From the NCBI GenBank assembly GCA_965229695.1, contig OZ245921.1, positions 1,860,001 to 1,924,000 of the forward strand: a stretch of 64,000 bases of DNA, read 5' to 3'. Position 1 is the stretch's first letter, and each line of letters opens with the position of its first letter. The position numbers were made by a program, and so were the translations under genes. The notes below the pieces were generated by a model. It was given only the letters and a program-made list of their open reading frames with translations. It made no database searches and was not told the origin of the DNA. This document shows positions 1-7,948 of the stretch, one piece after another. The DNA comes from JANSYL01 sp965229695 (GTDB taxonomy: Bacteria > Pseudomonadota > Alphaproteobacteria > Rhodobacterales > Rhodobacteraceae).

Positions 1-774
1 GATGGGGAGATTTCGCGTCAGGATTTGCAGGATGCCTTGCCCGCAGGCGCGGCCCGTAACGCGGTGGACTGCGCCTTGTGGGATTGGCACGCCAAGCACG
101 AAGGCACGCCAGCCCACAAGCTGGCGGGCTTGCCCGACCCGAAACCGGTGATCAGCGCCTATACCCTGTCGCTCGATACGCCCGAGGCGATGCAAACCTC
201 GGCCGCCGCGCAAGCCACGCGACCCTTGTTGAAGATCAAGCTGGGCACGCCGGATGACATGCCAAGGTTGGAGGCCGTCCGCCGCGGCGCGCCGGAGTCT
301 CGGATCATCGTGGATGCCAATGAAGGGTGGACGGCGGAGGTTTATGCTGATCTTGCCCCGCATTTGCTGCGCCTGGGTGTTGAGATGGTCGAACAACCCC
401 TGCCAGCCGGGCAGGATGATATGTTGGCCGAGATCGCGCGCCCCTTGCCTGTCTGCGCCGACGAAAGCTGCCATGACCGCGCCAACCTGCCGGGCTTGGC
501 GGGCAAATATGACATGGTGAACATCAAGCTCGACAAGACCGGCGGTTTGACCGAGGCGCTGGCGCTGAAAGCAGCGGCTGAGGCCGAAGGCTTCGATGTC
601 ATGGTCGGCTGCATGGTCGGGTCGTCCCTGGCCATGGCCCCCGCCATGTTGGTGGCGCAGGGAGTTTCCATCGTCGATCTGGACGGGCCCCTTTTGCTGG
701 CCGAAGATCGCGATCCGGCCCTTCGGTTTGACGGATCGACGGTACATCCCGCGCCCATGGGGTTGTGGGGGTAG
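1..774 (+). CDS. Dipeptide epimerase (L-Ala-D/L-Glu epimerase family), 5' partial
   Basis: Enolase-superfamily enzyme of the muconate-lactonising subgroup, probably epimerising L-Ala-Glu-type dipeptides released from murein, or racemising N-acyl amino acids. The reading frame is open from the first base (DGEISRQDLQDA...), so the N-terminal cap domain starts outside the window. Visible family motifs, in order, are the catalytic KIK (in LLKIKLG), the metal-ligand stretches VDANEGW, VEQPL and ADES, then IKLDKTGG carrying the second catalytic Lys, and GCMVGSS near the C terminus. All acid/base residues expected for the family are present. A D-amino-acid transaminase follows after one intervening esterase gene, consistent with cell-wall peptide recycling. 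The substrate cannot be fixed from sequence alone; N-acetyl-D-Glu racemase (DgcA) is an alternative name. Confidence 0.85.
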   Translation, partial: DGEISRQDLQDALPAGAARNAVDCALWDWHAKHEGTPAHKLAGLPDPKPVISAYTLSLDTPEAMQTSAAAQATRPLLKIKLGTPDDMPRLEAVRRGAPESRIIVDANEGWTAEVYADLAPHLLRLGVEMVEQPLPAGQDDMLAEIARPLPVCADESCHDRANLPGLAGKYDMVNIKLDKTGGLTEALALKAAAEAEGFDVMVGCMVGSSLAMAPAMLVAQGVSIVDLDGPLLLAEDRDPALRFDGSTVHPAPMGLWG

Positions 775-852
775 GGTAACGTGGTTGTGGGATGCCCAGG
801 GCCGCAAGATCGTCCATTGCTAAGGCAACGCGTGCCAAGCAGGAGATCTTCG

Positions 853-1650
853 ATGAAATGGGCTTTATCCCTTTGTGCCGCCTTTTTGCTGGCCACCCCG
901 GCCATTGCCTGTGGGCCTGACAGTGACTGCGTGATTGGTGACCGGACCTATCGCCTTTATGTGCCCGACGGCGTTGACGGACCGGTGGGCGCCTATTTCT
1001 TTGCCCATGGGTTTCGCGGTTCGGCTGCGGGCGCAATGCGCAACAGCCGCTTCATGCGCCTAGCGGATGAATTCGGTCTCGCCTTTGTGGCGCTGGACGC
1101 TGGGCAGGACAGTTGGCGCCTGGCCCATCACCCCAGCGACCCTGACCGGCCCGAAGCGTTGGAATATGATTACGTCCGTGACGTGATCGATGATTTGGCC
1201 AGCCGCGTTGATTTGGATCGTGATCGCCTGGCTCTGACCGGCTTTTCTTCCGGCGGCATGTTCACCTGGACGATGATTTGCGGGCTCTCGGATCAGTTCA
1301 CGGGTTTCATCCCCTATGCCGGCACGTTTTGGCACCCGGTGCCCGCAACCTGCGCCACGCCGCCGTCGAATGTAGTGCATATACACGGCACCGAAGACCG
1401 CACCGTCCCCCTTGGTGGGCGCGCCATCGGCACAACCCGTCAAGGCGACGTGCCTGACGCATTGGCGATGTATCGCGACCATGGCGATTTCGGCCCCGCA
1501 AGCGTGCAAACCGCGCCGGGCGACATGCGCTGTGAAGAAAGAGAGAACCCCAACGGCTTCGTCTTCGATTTCTGCACCTTTGACGGGGGCCATAGTTTTT
1601 CATTGGACCGTGTGCGTCACGGCCTGCTGCGCGTCCTTGGCGGCGCTTGA
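853..1650 (+). CDS. Secreted alpha/beta-hydrolase, PHB depolymerase/LpqC-like esterase
   Basis: Exported serine esterase of 265 aa. The start at 853 is chosen because AGGAGA lies just upstream and a signal peptide follows (MKWALSLCAAFLLATPAIA, cleavage before the Cys-Gly of the mature chain); an in-frame upstream start would bury it. The nucleophile elbow is GFSSGGM, preceded by FFAHGF (oxyanion-hole region); HGTEDRTVP supplies the probable acid and DGGHSF the catalytic His. Family members cleave polyhydroxybutyrate oligomers, feruloyl esters or related esters; the true substrate is unknown. It stands alone between two D-amino-acid-related genes, and no operon partner is evident. Confidence 0.8.
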   Translation: MKWALSLCAAFLLATPAIACGPDSDCVIGDRTYRLYVPDGVDGPVGAYFFAHGFRGSAAGAMRNSRFMRLADEFGLAFVALDAGQDSWRLAHHPSDPDRPEALEYDYVRDVIDDLASRVDLDRDRLALTGFSSGGMFTWTMICGLSDQFTGFIPYAGTFWHPVPATCATPPSNVVHIHGTEDRTVPLGGRAIGTTRQGDVPDALAMYRDHGDFGPASVQTAPGDMRCEERENPNGFVFDFCTFDGGHSFSLDRVRHGLLRVLGGA

Positions 1651-1702
1651 CAGCGGGTCGGGGCTGACGCAGGTCTGACCGGCACGAATAGGAGTGTTTG
1701 CC

Positions 1703-2557
1703 ATGACCCGCACCGTTTATCTGAACGGAGAATATCTGCCCGAGACCGAGGCCAAAGTGTCGATCTTTGATCGCGGCTTTCTGTTTGCCGATGGCGTTTA
1801 CGAGGTCACCAGTGTGCTGGGTGGCAAGCTGATTGACTTCGCGGGTCATGCGAAGCGCCTGCAGCGTTCCTTGGATGAGCTGGAGATGAAAAACCCAACC
1901 ACCGAGGAGGAGTTGTTGGAGGTGCACCGCCAGTTGGTCAGCCGCAACGGGATCGAGGATGGTTTGATCTATCTTCAGGTCACCCGCGGGGCGGCGGATC
2001 GCGATTTTGCTTATCCCAAAGACGCTGAGCCGACGATTGTTCTGTTCACCCAATCCAAGCCCGGCCTGGCCGACAGCCCTGTGGCGAAAACCGGCATCAA
2101 AGTGATTGGTATCGAAGATCAGCGCTGGGGCCGCTGCGATATCAAAACCGTGCAGCTCCTTTACCCTTCGATGGGTAAGATGATGGCCAAAGCGGCGGGC
2201 GCCGATGACGCCTGGATGGTGGAGGATGGGGTTGTGACCGAGGGCACCTCGAACAACGCCTATATCGTCAAAGACGGCACCATCATCACGCGGCATTTGG
2301 GCAATGAAATCCTGCACGGCATCACCCGTGCGGCGGTTTTGCGGTTTGCCCGCGAGGCGCAGCTAAAAGTCGAAGAACGCCCCTTTACTTTGGACGAAGC
2401 TAAGGCCGCTGATGAAGCCTTCATCACCTCGGCCTCGAGCTTTGTGATGCCCGTGGTCGAGATTGACGGCGCCTCCGTAGGCACCGGCGCACCTGGCCCG
2501 ATTGCCGCCCGCCTGCGCGAGATTTATCTGGATGAGATGCGCAAGGCGGCGGTCTAG
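1703..2557 (+). CDS. dat: D-amino-acid transaminase
   Basis: Class IV PLP-dependent aminotransferase of 284 aa, interconverting D-alanine and 2-oxoglutarate with pyruvate and D-glutamate (EC 2.6.1.21). The N-terminal FDRGFLFADGVYEV block is diagnostic of the D-Ala/branched-chain class IV fold, and the Lys of RCDIKTVQLL corresponds to the Schiff-base lysine of Bacillus D-AAT. EGTSNN and ITR near residues 180-215 bind the cofactor phosphate. The start at 1703 has AGGAG eight bases upstream; the GTG at 1694 overlaps that ribosome-binding site and is rejected. It probably supplies D-Glu/D-Ala for murein or degrades D-amino acids, in keeping with the epimerase upstream. Branched-chain aminotransferase is a less likely alternative. 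Confidence 0.88.
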   Translation: MTRTVYLNGEYLPETEAKVSIFDRGFLFADGVYEVTSVLGGKLIDFAGHAKRLQRSLDELEMKNPTTEEELLEVHRQLVSRNGIEDGLIYLQVTRGAADRDFAYPKDAEPTIVLFTQSKPGLADSPVAKTGIKVIGIEDQRWGRCDIKTVQLLYPSMGKMMAKAAGADDAWMVEDGVVTEGTSNNAYIVKDGTIITRHLGNEILHGITRAAVLRFAREAQLKVEERPFTLDEAKAADEAFITSASSFVMPVVEIDGASVGTGAPGPIAARLREIYLDEMRKAAV

Positions 2558-2564
2558 GGGCAGG

Positions 2565-3803
2565 TTATCCCGCCGACCTCACTACTAAGGTGGAGTTGAT
2601 GGTGTTCGCCGCTGTCAAACCCTGGAGCGATGCGGCCAAGGTCGCAGCGCCGTCCGCCGTATTCAGAATGATTTCCAAAGCCGAACCGTCCAAACTGGTT
2701 TGGAAGCTTAGTGTGGGCGCGCCTAGATCGATAAGCGCCTGCGGAAGGAGAGCGTCGATCTCGATTGTCTCGGTGGCTGGGTCAAAATCGGTGATAGTCG
2801 TCCCGCCGGCCAAACGCGCCGCGATCAAAAATTCGTCGGCACCAGAGCCACCGGTCAAAATGTCTAGGTCATTGCCGACGATCACATCGCTGCCCGATCC
2901 GCCATCAACGGTGTCCCCGACATTTGGGACATTCGTAAAATCGGCAGCAAAGAGCAGGTCGTTCCCATCTCCTCCAATCAGCGTGTCGGCGCCCTCTCTG
3001 TCTATCACAGTGTCGTTGCCCATTCCGCCGACGAGGCTGTCATTACCCTCCCAGCCGAATAATTCGTCCGCTCCATCGCCGCCCAGCACGGTGTCATCGC
3101 CTTCGCCGCCATAGAGCTCATCGTTGCCGCCGCCGCCGTCCACGGAATCATCACCAATCCACGCCGATATGTAATCATCGCCTTCGCCGCCAAAGGTCGT
3201 GTCATTTCCGCTTTGGCCGTAGATGGAGTCATTGCCTTCGCCGCCATCGACGGAGTCATTGCCCCCGCCAGCCTCGAGGACGTCATCCCCGGCGTCGCCA
3301 AAAATGGTGTCGCTTCCGTCAGAACTGTCGTCCGGTCCGCCAAAAATCAGATCGTTACCGAACCCGCCCCTGATCAGGTCATTGCCGATACCACCATCAA
3401 CGGAGTCATTGCCGAACCCGGCATCAATGCTGTCATCCCCATCCTGCCCTGCCAGCCCATCCGCCTGGAGACCGCCAAGCAAGGTGTCGTTGCCGATGCC
3501 GCCAAGGATAGCGTCGCGCCCTTTGCCACCGTTAAGAAAGTCATCGCCATCCGCACCGATGATCGAGTCGTTGCCGTCCTGTCCAAGGATACGATCATCG
3601 CCTTCCGATCCAATAAGCTCATCGTTACCCCCGGCGCCGCGCAGGATGCTTGCGGTATCTAGGGCAATCGAGTCGTTGCCTTCGGTGCCCGTTTCAACCG
3701 GAAGGTCAGGCTCGTTGGTATCGCCATTATCATCGTCATCACCGCCCAAAAATGAAAAGGCGAGGCCGCCGATAAGCAGCGGCAATAGTAGAAACAACTC
3801 CAT
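2565..3803 (-). CDS. RTX calcium-binding repeat protein (paralog 1)
   Basis: A 412-aa acidic protein. Residues 1-20 form one hydrophobic segment (MELFLLLPLLIGGLAFSFL), followed by GGDDDD and then roughly 230 residues of glycine- and aspartate-rich nonapeptides of the GGxGxDxLx type, which fold as a Ca2+-loaded parallel beta-roll. The C-terminal 100 residues (from about ADFTNV) resemble the non-repetitive end domain of type I secreted RTX proteins. The N-terminal segment could be an anchor or an uncleaved export signal. GGGGAA precedes the ATG. Its 3' end converges on dat with a 7-bp gap. A paralog with the same layout lies immediately upstream on the same strand. No type I secretion genes are in the window; function unknown. 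Confidence 0.8.
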   Translation of the reverse strand: MELFLLLPLLIGGLAFSFLGGDDDDNGDTNEPDLPVETGTEGNDSIALDTASILRGAGGNDELIGSEGDDRILGQDGNDSIIGADGDDFLNGGKGRDAILGGIGNDTLLGGLQADGLAGQDGDDSIDAGFGNDSVDGGIGNDLIRGGFGNDLIFGGPDDSSDGSDTIFGDAGDDVLEAGGGNDSVDGGEGNDSIYGQSGNDTTFGGEGDDYISAWIGDDSVDGGGGNDELYGGEGDDTVLGGDGADELFGWEGNDSLVGGMGNDTVIDREGADTLIGGDGNDLLFAADFTNVPNVGDTVDGGSGSDVIVGNDLDILTGGSGADEFLIAARLAGGTTITDFDPATETIEIDALLPQALIDLGAPTLSFQTSLDGSALEIILNTADGAATLAASLQGLTAANTINSTLVVRSAG

Positions 3804-4049
3804 TGCACTTTCCCCAGGCGCAAAAAATACTTTTTCAGTTTAATTTAAATCCACAATAATTGTATGCGGCAAAGCTGTGCAAATTTTTGATTTCGGGCGA
3901 TAATGCGTTTCGCAGCTAGAAACAGTGCCGCGCGACAGCCCGGGGATCGGGCGTGGTAGATGTGTTTGCTTTGGAACGGATCGGGTGGTTTTGGTCTCGT
4001 CCCAAGAAAGCGCCGGGGGCCACGCCATGCGGCACCCGGCATCTAATCA
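3804..4049. other. AT-rich spacer between the two RTX genes
   Basis: This 246-bp stretch is distinctly AT-rich (for example ATTTAAAT near 3845) compared with its neighbours and has no credible ORF. It probably contains the promoter of the downstream RTX paralog, which is transcribed leftwards. I could not assign a -35/-10 pair with confidence. Confidence 0.4.
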
Positions 4050-5309
4050 TCAGGGATTGCTGATATTGGTCACGATCGTTACGCCGCTGGCTGTGGTCAC
4101 GCCATTGAGTACGGCATAGACCTCGCCACCCACCAGCACTTCTAGATCGGTGCCGCTGGCCGCGTCCTGGGTTGTGACCGCGGGTGCCACACCGCCCAAT
4201 GGCACAAGCACATCGATGACAAGCTCTTCGGTGGTTGGGTCCAGATCGGTGATCGTAACCGCCCCGGCGCTGACATCGTTCCAGGCAAAGACTTGGAACT
4301 GATCCACCCCGTCGCCGCCGGTAACAACATCGCCGGTATCGGCCAGGATCGTGTCGGCCCCGACGCCCGCATTCACGGTATCGACGCCCAGACCTGGGCC
4401 ATCGGTGTTCAAGGCGTCGATCACATCGTTGCCGGAGAAGCCGATCAAGGTGTCATTGCCATTGCCGCCAGAGATGCTGTCGTCACCGCTCGCGCCATTG
4501 ATCCGGTCATCGCCTTCGCTACCGAAGATCGTGTCATTGCCAGCCGCGCCAAAGACTTGGTCATTGCCAGCACCGGCATTCACGAAGTCATTTCCGTTGC
4601 CGGCCTGCACGGTATCGGCCCCGAACTCACCAAAAATGCGGTCGGCCCCGTTGCCTCCAACCAGGCTGTCATCGCCATTGCCACCGTTTAGGGCGTCATT
4701 GCCACCCTGCCCGAACAGCACATCCGCGCCGCCGCCGCCGACAAGGGTATCAGCGCCGTTGCCGCCAAAGAGTGTATCGGCGCCAAAGCCGCCATCCAGG
4801 TTATCGGTGCCGCCGAAGCCACGCAGCAGGTCATTGTCATTGCCACCGTCCAGCGTGTCGCTGCCGTTGCCACCGTCCAGCGTGTCGTTGCCCGGGCCAC
4901 CATCGGCATTCAAAACCCCGGCGGTCGGGTTGGTCCCATCGGTGATGGCGGCTTGGTCATTGCCCGCGCCCAGCTGCACGGTCAGCGAGCCCAGTTCACT
5001 GGTGACGACATCATCGCCCCCGCGCCCGAAAACCTGTGAGGTGCCATCGGTCAGGTTGACGGTATCATTGCCTTCGCCAAGCCGCAGGTCGAAATTACCT
5101 GCGAGCGCTGAGGTGATCAGGTCATTGCCGCCAAAGGCGTTGATCACCGTGGCGTCGGTGTCGGCCAAATCCAGCGTATCATCGCCCGAGGTTAGGTTCT
5201 GCGTATCGGAGCCGCCGCCGGAACTGCTGCTGTCATCATCGTCGCCATCCAGCAGAAAGCTGAGCGCGACACCCGCCAGAACCAGTGGGATAATCGTAAG
5301 GGCCAACAT
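4050..5309 (-). CDS. RTX calcium-binding repeat protein (paralog 2)
   Basis: A 419-aa protein with the same layout as the gene at 2565-3803: a single hydrophobic N-terminal segment (MLALTIIPLVLAGVALSFLL), a DGDDDDSSSS linker, about 280 residues of GGxGxDxLxGG nonapeptides, and a C-terminal non-repeat domain containing ITDLDPTTEELVID, the same position as ITDFDPATETIEID in the paralog. The start at 5309 is preferred over an upstream in-frame ATG because the hydrophobic segment then sits at the terminus, as in the paralog, and GGGGAA precedes it in both. Calcium binding is expected from the repeats; secretion or surface attachment is inference. The pair looks like a tandem duplication that has since diverged. 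Confidence 0.8.
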   Translation of the reverse strand: MLALTIIPLVLAGVALSFLLDGDDDDSSSSGGGSDTQNLTSGDDTLDLADTDATVINAFGGNDLITSALAGNFDLRLGEGNDTVNLTDGTSQVFGRGGDDVVTSELGSLTVQLGAGNDQAAITDGTNPTAGVLNADGGPGNDTLDGGNGSDTLDGGNDNDLLRGFGGTDNLDGGFGADTLFGGNGADTLVGGGGADVLFGQGGNDALNGGNGDDSLVGGNGADRIFGEFGADTVQAGNGNDFVNAGAGNDQVFGAAGNDTIFGSEGDDRINGASGDDSISGGNGNDTLIGFSGNDVIDALNTDGPGLGVDTVNAGVGADTILADTGDVVTGGDGVDQFQVFAWNDVSAGAVTITDLDPTTEELVIDVLVPLGGVAPAVTTQDAASGTDLEVLVGGEVYAVLNGVTTASGVTIVTNISNP

Positions 5310-5772
5310 ATCTTTAATTCCCCAATAGAATACGCGCCGATCCGGATCGGCAAAGCGATGCCCGCACAGCTTGGGGTGGCTGCTCGTGGCCCGAATGATC
5401 CAACATCGGGCCCCTTGATCGCGATCCAACTTCGGCGTGGCCGTTTGGCTCTATCCCAAAGCAAATCTGCTGCGATCTCCCTTTGAAGCGGGCGACTTAT
5501 TTCATCCTTAACAGTTTATTAAGCAACGGTCATAGGCTGCATGTCTCATTTTTGCCATTTTTTGGGAAACAGTTTGGTGACGGAATCTGGTTTGTGCGAC
5601 CAACGCAAACAATGGTGCGTTTTTGCGGGTTTAGTTGATTTGATGCCCTGCGCTGGACGGGCCCGAATTGTGTCGTTTTGGTGGCGAAACGGGCCTTCAA
5701 ACGGCGTGCAACACGGTCGATTCGGGTGACTTTCCGCTAGGTGCGTGGCCGCTGTTCCGATAGTTCAAAGGC
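5310..5772. other. Divergent intergenic region, no gene seen
   Basis: 463 bases between the leftward RTX genes and the rightward MOSC gene. Only short ORFs without supporting ribosome-binding sites or codon bias occur. The AT-rich stretch around 5498-5560, containing a TTAACAGTTTATTAAG run, is the most likely place for divergent promoters. No tRNA, repeat or terminator was recognised. Confidence 0.4.
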
Positions 5773-6261
5773 ATGGAAACGCTTGCCACGCTGACCGCGC
5801 GCATCGCGCAGCCGGGACGGTTGCAGTGGATCGGTCTGCGCCCCACACGCTTGGCCGAGATGCAGGTCGCCGACACCGCGACCGTATCGATGTCTGGGCT
5901 AGAGGGCGACCATGCGCGCCCCGGCAAACGCGCGATCACCTTGATTCAGGCGGAACATCTGCCGGTCATTGCCAGCTTGGCTGGGCGGGCCGAGGTTTCG
6001 GCGGTGCTGTTGCGTCGAAACCTGGTAATCTCTGGCCTGAACCTGGGTGCCTTTCGAAATAGATGTTTGTCCATCGGCGAGGTGCATCTGCGATTGACCG
6101 GCCCCTGCGCCCCCTGTTCGCGCATGGAAAAGGCGCTTGGGCCGGGCGGCTACACCGCCATGCGCGGCCATGGCGGTTGGTGTGCTGAAATCATGCAGGC
6201 GGGTGTGATTAATCTTGGGGACCGTGTGGCCCCAATTCTGGAAATGGATGGGAGGGAGTGA
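5773..6261 (+). CDS. MOSC domain-containing protein
   Basis: A 162-aa stand-alone MOSC (MOCO sulfurase C-terminal) domain, probably cytoplasmic. Family members bind molybdenum cofactor or carry sulfane sulfur on a conserved Cys. The typical core is visible: SGLEGDHA, then ALTLIQ-like AITLIQAEH, the RRNLVISGLNL block, and GPCAPCSRME containing the conserved Cys pair. The length suits the short single-domain type (like YiiM) with no ferredoxin or N-terminal beta-barrel. Its stop overlaps the ribosome-binding region of the downstream small membrane protein gene by context (2-base gap), so the two are probably co-transcribed. The exact substrate is not known. Confidence 0.85.
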   Translation: METLATLTARIAQPGRLQWIGLRPTRLAEMQVADTATVSMSGLEGDHARPGKRAITLIQAEHLPVIASLAGRAEVSAVLLRRNLVISGLNLGAFRNRCLSIGEVHLRLTGPCAPCSRMEKALGPGGYTAMRGHGGWCAEIMQAGVINLGDRVAPILEMDGRE

Positions 6262-6262
6262 G

Positions 6263-6511
6263 ATGCAAGGAATGGGATGGATCGCGGCGCTGATCATCGG
6301 TGGTTTGGCCGGATGGATCGCTGGGCGTTTTATGGGGGCCAAGAATGGCCTGTTGGTGAACATCATTCTTGGCATCGTTGGGGCCATGGTTGGCAACGCG
6401 GTGCTCAGTTTGCTGTTCGGTGCCACGCTTGGCGGTTTACTAGGGCAAATGGCGGTGGGCGTGGCCGGCGCGATTGGGCTGATTGCGGCCTATCGGGCGA
6501 TCCGCGGCTAG
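6263..6511 (+). CDS. GlsB/YeaQ/YmgE-family small membrane protein
   Basis: An 82-aa, glycine-rich, very hydrophobic protein of the transglycosylase-associated (GlsB/YeaQ/YmgE) family. Three membrane helices can be drawn: about 4-22 (WIAALIIGGLAGWIAG), 30-50 and 56-78. The conserved GGLAGWIAGRFMG and ILGIVGAMVGN blocks match the family. Members are stress-responsive inner-membrane proteins with no enzymatic activity shown. The start at 6263 has GGAGGGAG just upstream, which also lies at the end of the MOSC gene, so translation is probably coupled. Confidence 0.85.
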   Translation: MQGMGWIAALIIGGLAGWIAGRFMGAKNGLLVNIILGIVGAMVGNAVLSLLFGATLGGLLGQMAVGVAGAIGLIAAYRAIRG

Positions 6512-6556
6512 AGCGGGCGCTTGACAGGTTGCGGTAACGGGGCCATGCCGCGCGCT

Positions 6557-6901
6557 ATGTCCGAAAAGCCTGCACCTGCCAAAAAGCCCAAACCCGTTCG
6601 CCCCGTTTTTACCCTGGTGGTCGAGGTTGGCCGCAGCCCCGATGATGGGTTGCCCAAAACCGCCACCGGCGCGGCGCTGCTTTGCTATGCCTCAGGTATC
6701 GACGAGGCGGAAGCGGTGCGCGAGACCGTGGCGGTCTTGAAGCAGGCAGATTTAGCACCTTTGGATGTGACCGGCTATGGCAGCCTGGCCGAACGTGAAG
6801 CGGCGGGTGATGAGATTGAGGCCGAAGAGCGGGCGTTGATGCAGCGCGCGGCCGCGGAAAACGCCGTCATCGTGGCGCAAACAACAGCGTTTTACGACTA
6901 A
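6557..6901 (+). CDS. Conserved hypothetical protein
   Basis: A 114-aa soluble protein with a basic, Pro/Lys-rich N terminus (SEKPAPAKKPKPVRP), then FTLVVEVGRSPDDGLPKTATGAALLCYASG and an alpha-helical, Glu-rich C-terminal half. The middle segment alternates strand and helix and may form a small ferredoxin-like domain, but I recognise no family function. The ATG at 6557 gives the SEKP start common to proteins of this type; an ATG at 6545, four codons earlier, is possible. It converges on the Hint-domain gene with a 12-bp gap. It may be the last gene of the MOSC/GlsB cluster. Confidence 0.6.
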   Translation: MSEKPAPAKKPKPVRPVFTLVVEVGRSPDDGLPKTATGAALLCYASGIDEAEAVRETVAVLKQADLAPLDVTGYGSLAEREAAGDEIEAEERALMQRAAAENAVIVAQTTAFYD

Positions 6902-6913
6902 GCGTTTGCGGCC

Positions 6914-7945
6914 TTAGCCCAGGGCCTGTCGACCTTTCGAGGCTGCCGCCACCAATGCCTGTGCCGATGCCCGATCCAAGATAGGAACAACGGGGCAGGT
7001 ATCGCTTTCGGCCAAATGTGGCCTCGGCCCCATATCCTCGGCACTGACGACATCGGCCAAAAGGGCGGTTTCGACGGCGCAGCGATCCACCTGAATGCAG
7101 GCGTGATCGTCAAGCATCAGATGGAACACCTGGTCTACCGGTTTCTGCTGATCCCGTATGGCGGCCCCGCTGGAAAGCAGATCGCGCGCATGGACCAGCA
7201 CCTGTTCGGTGCCAAAGATGTATTCCACCGTCGGCCCATGGCGCAGAATGCGCGTCTCCGGGGTAACGCATAGGTCTTCGACCAACCCAAAATAGGGCGC
7301 GCGCAAACGGATGGGCGCAAGTCGACCCAGGTTGAGCCTTGGGCGCGCCTCAATCCAACGGATGGGGGCGGCTTCGCCCTCGCTGGTTACAACGGCATCC
7401 CCGATCTGAAGCGTTTCGATGCGGGCAGGCCCTTTTGGTGTCATCACGCTCGTCCCGGCGGCCACGCCGGGCATGTCGGTCGGCGGCACGCCAAATGGCG
7501 CGATGGCCGCGATATGACAGATCGCCAAAAACCGCAGGTCGCGGGGTAGGGCATCCGAAAGGCGCAGGGGCTGTTCGGCCGCCGCGCGTAGGCGTTCGCG
7601 CAGGCCCCTGTCTGCATTGTCAAATGCGGCCACATCGGTGCGCCCTCGGGCGCAGGCCCGGTATCTAAGGGTCACGGTGTCACCGGCGCGGGCAAAATCT
7701 GGCGCCGTCGACAGGTCGACCTTGCGATGCACCAGGCGCAGGCATCCGTCAGGCTGAAGGTAAAGGGCGATCGCCTCGGATTTCGGCCCTTCGCCTTGCC
7801 AAAGCCGCAACGTTTGGCGCGGCTTGCGCGGCGGCACCACCAGTTCAAGGCAGAGCGTTAGCTCTGGCAATCTGCGCGCCCGATCCGCACCGGGCGAGGG
7901 CGCAATCAGCGGCCACCCGTCTTGCCATATCGCCGCCCAGCGCAC
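6914..7945 (-). CDS. Hint-domain protein lacking the nucleophilic Cys
   Basis: A 343-aa protein. Residues 1-150 are an uncharacterised beta-rich domain (CLELVVPP, LRLVHRKVD); residues 160-310 form a Hedgehog/intein (Hint) domain of the type common in Rhodobacteraceae: GTSVMTPKGPARIETLQIGD, APIRWIEARP, APYFGLVEDLCVTPETRIL, EYIFGTEQVLVHARDLL and FHLMLDDHACIQVD. The splicing Cys that normally opens the domain (CFxxGT in the neighbour) is Gly160 here (GVAAGT), so autoprocessing by that residue is not expected. The start is a GTG three bases after the stop of the upstream Hint gene, so the pair is co-translated. Confidence 0.75.
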   Translation of the reverse strand: MRWAAIWQDGWPLIAPSPGADRARRLPELTLCLELVVPPRKPRQTLRLWQGEGPKSEAIALYLQPDGCLRLVHRKVDLSTAPDFARAGDTVTLRYRACARGRTDVAAFDNADRGLRERLRAAAEQPLRLSDALPRDLRFLAICHIAAIAPFGVPPTDMPGVAAGTSVMTPKGPARIETLQIGDAVVTSEGEAAPIRWIEARPRLNLGRLAPIRLRAPYFGLVEDLCVTPETRILRHGPTVEYIFGTEQVLVHARDLLSSGAAIRDQQKPVDQVFHLMLDDHACIQVDRCAVETALLADVVSAEDMGPRPHLAESDTCPVVPILDRASAQALVAAASKGRQALG

Positions 7946-7948
7946 TGC

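Noticed and set aside
3223..3843. Plus-strand ORF of 206 aa over the first RTX gene
   Set aside because: Same artefact: an antisense reading of GGxGxD repeats gives Ser-Leu-Pro strings.
4351..5328. Plus-strand ORF of 325 aa over the RTX gene
   Set aside because: Low-complexity Ser/Pro/Leu shadow of the RTX repeats on the other strand; no ribosome-binding site or family match.
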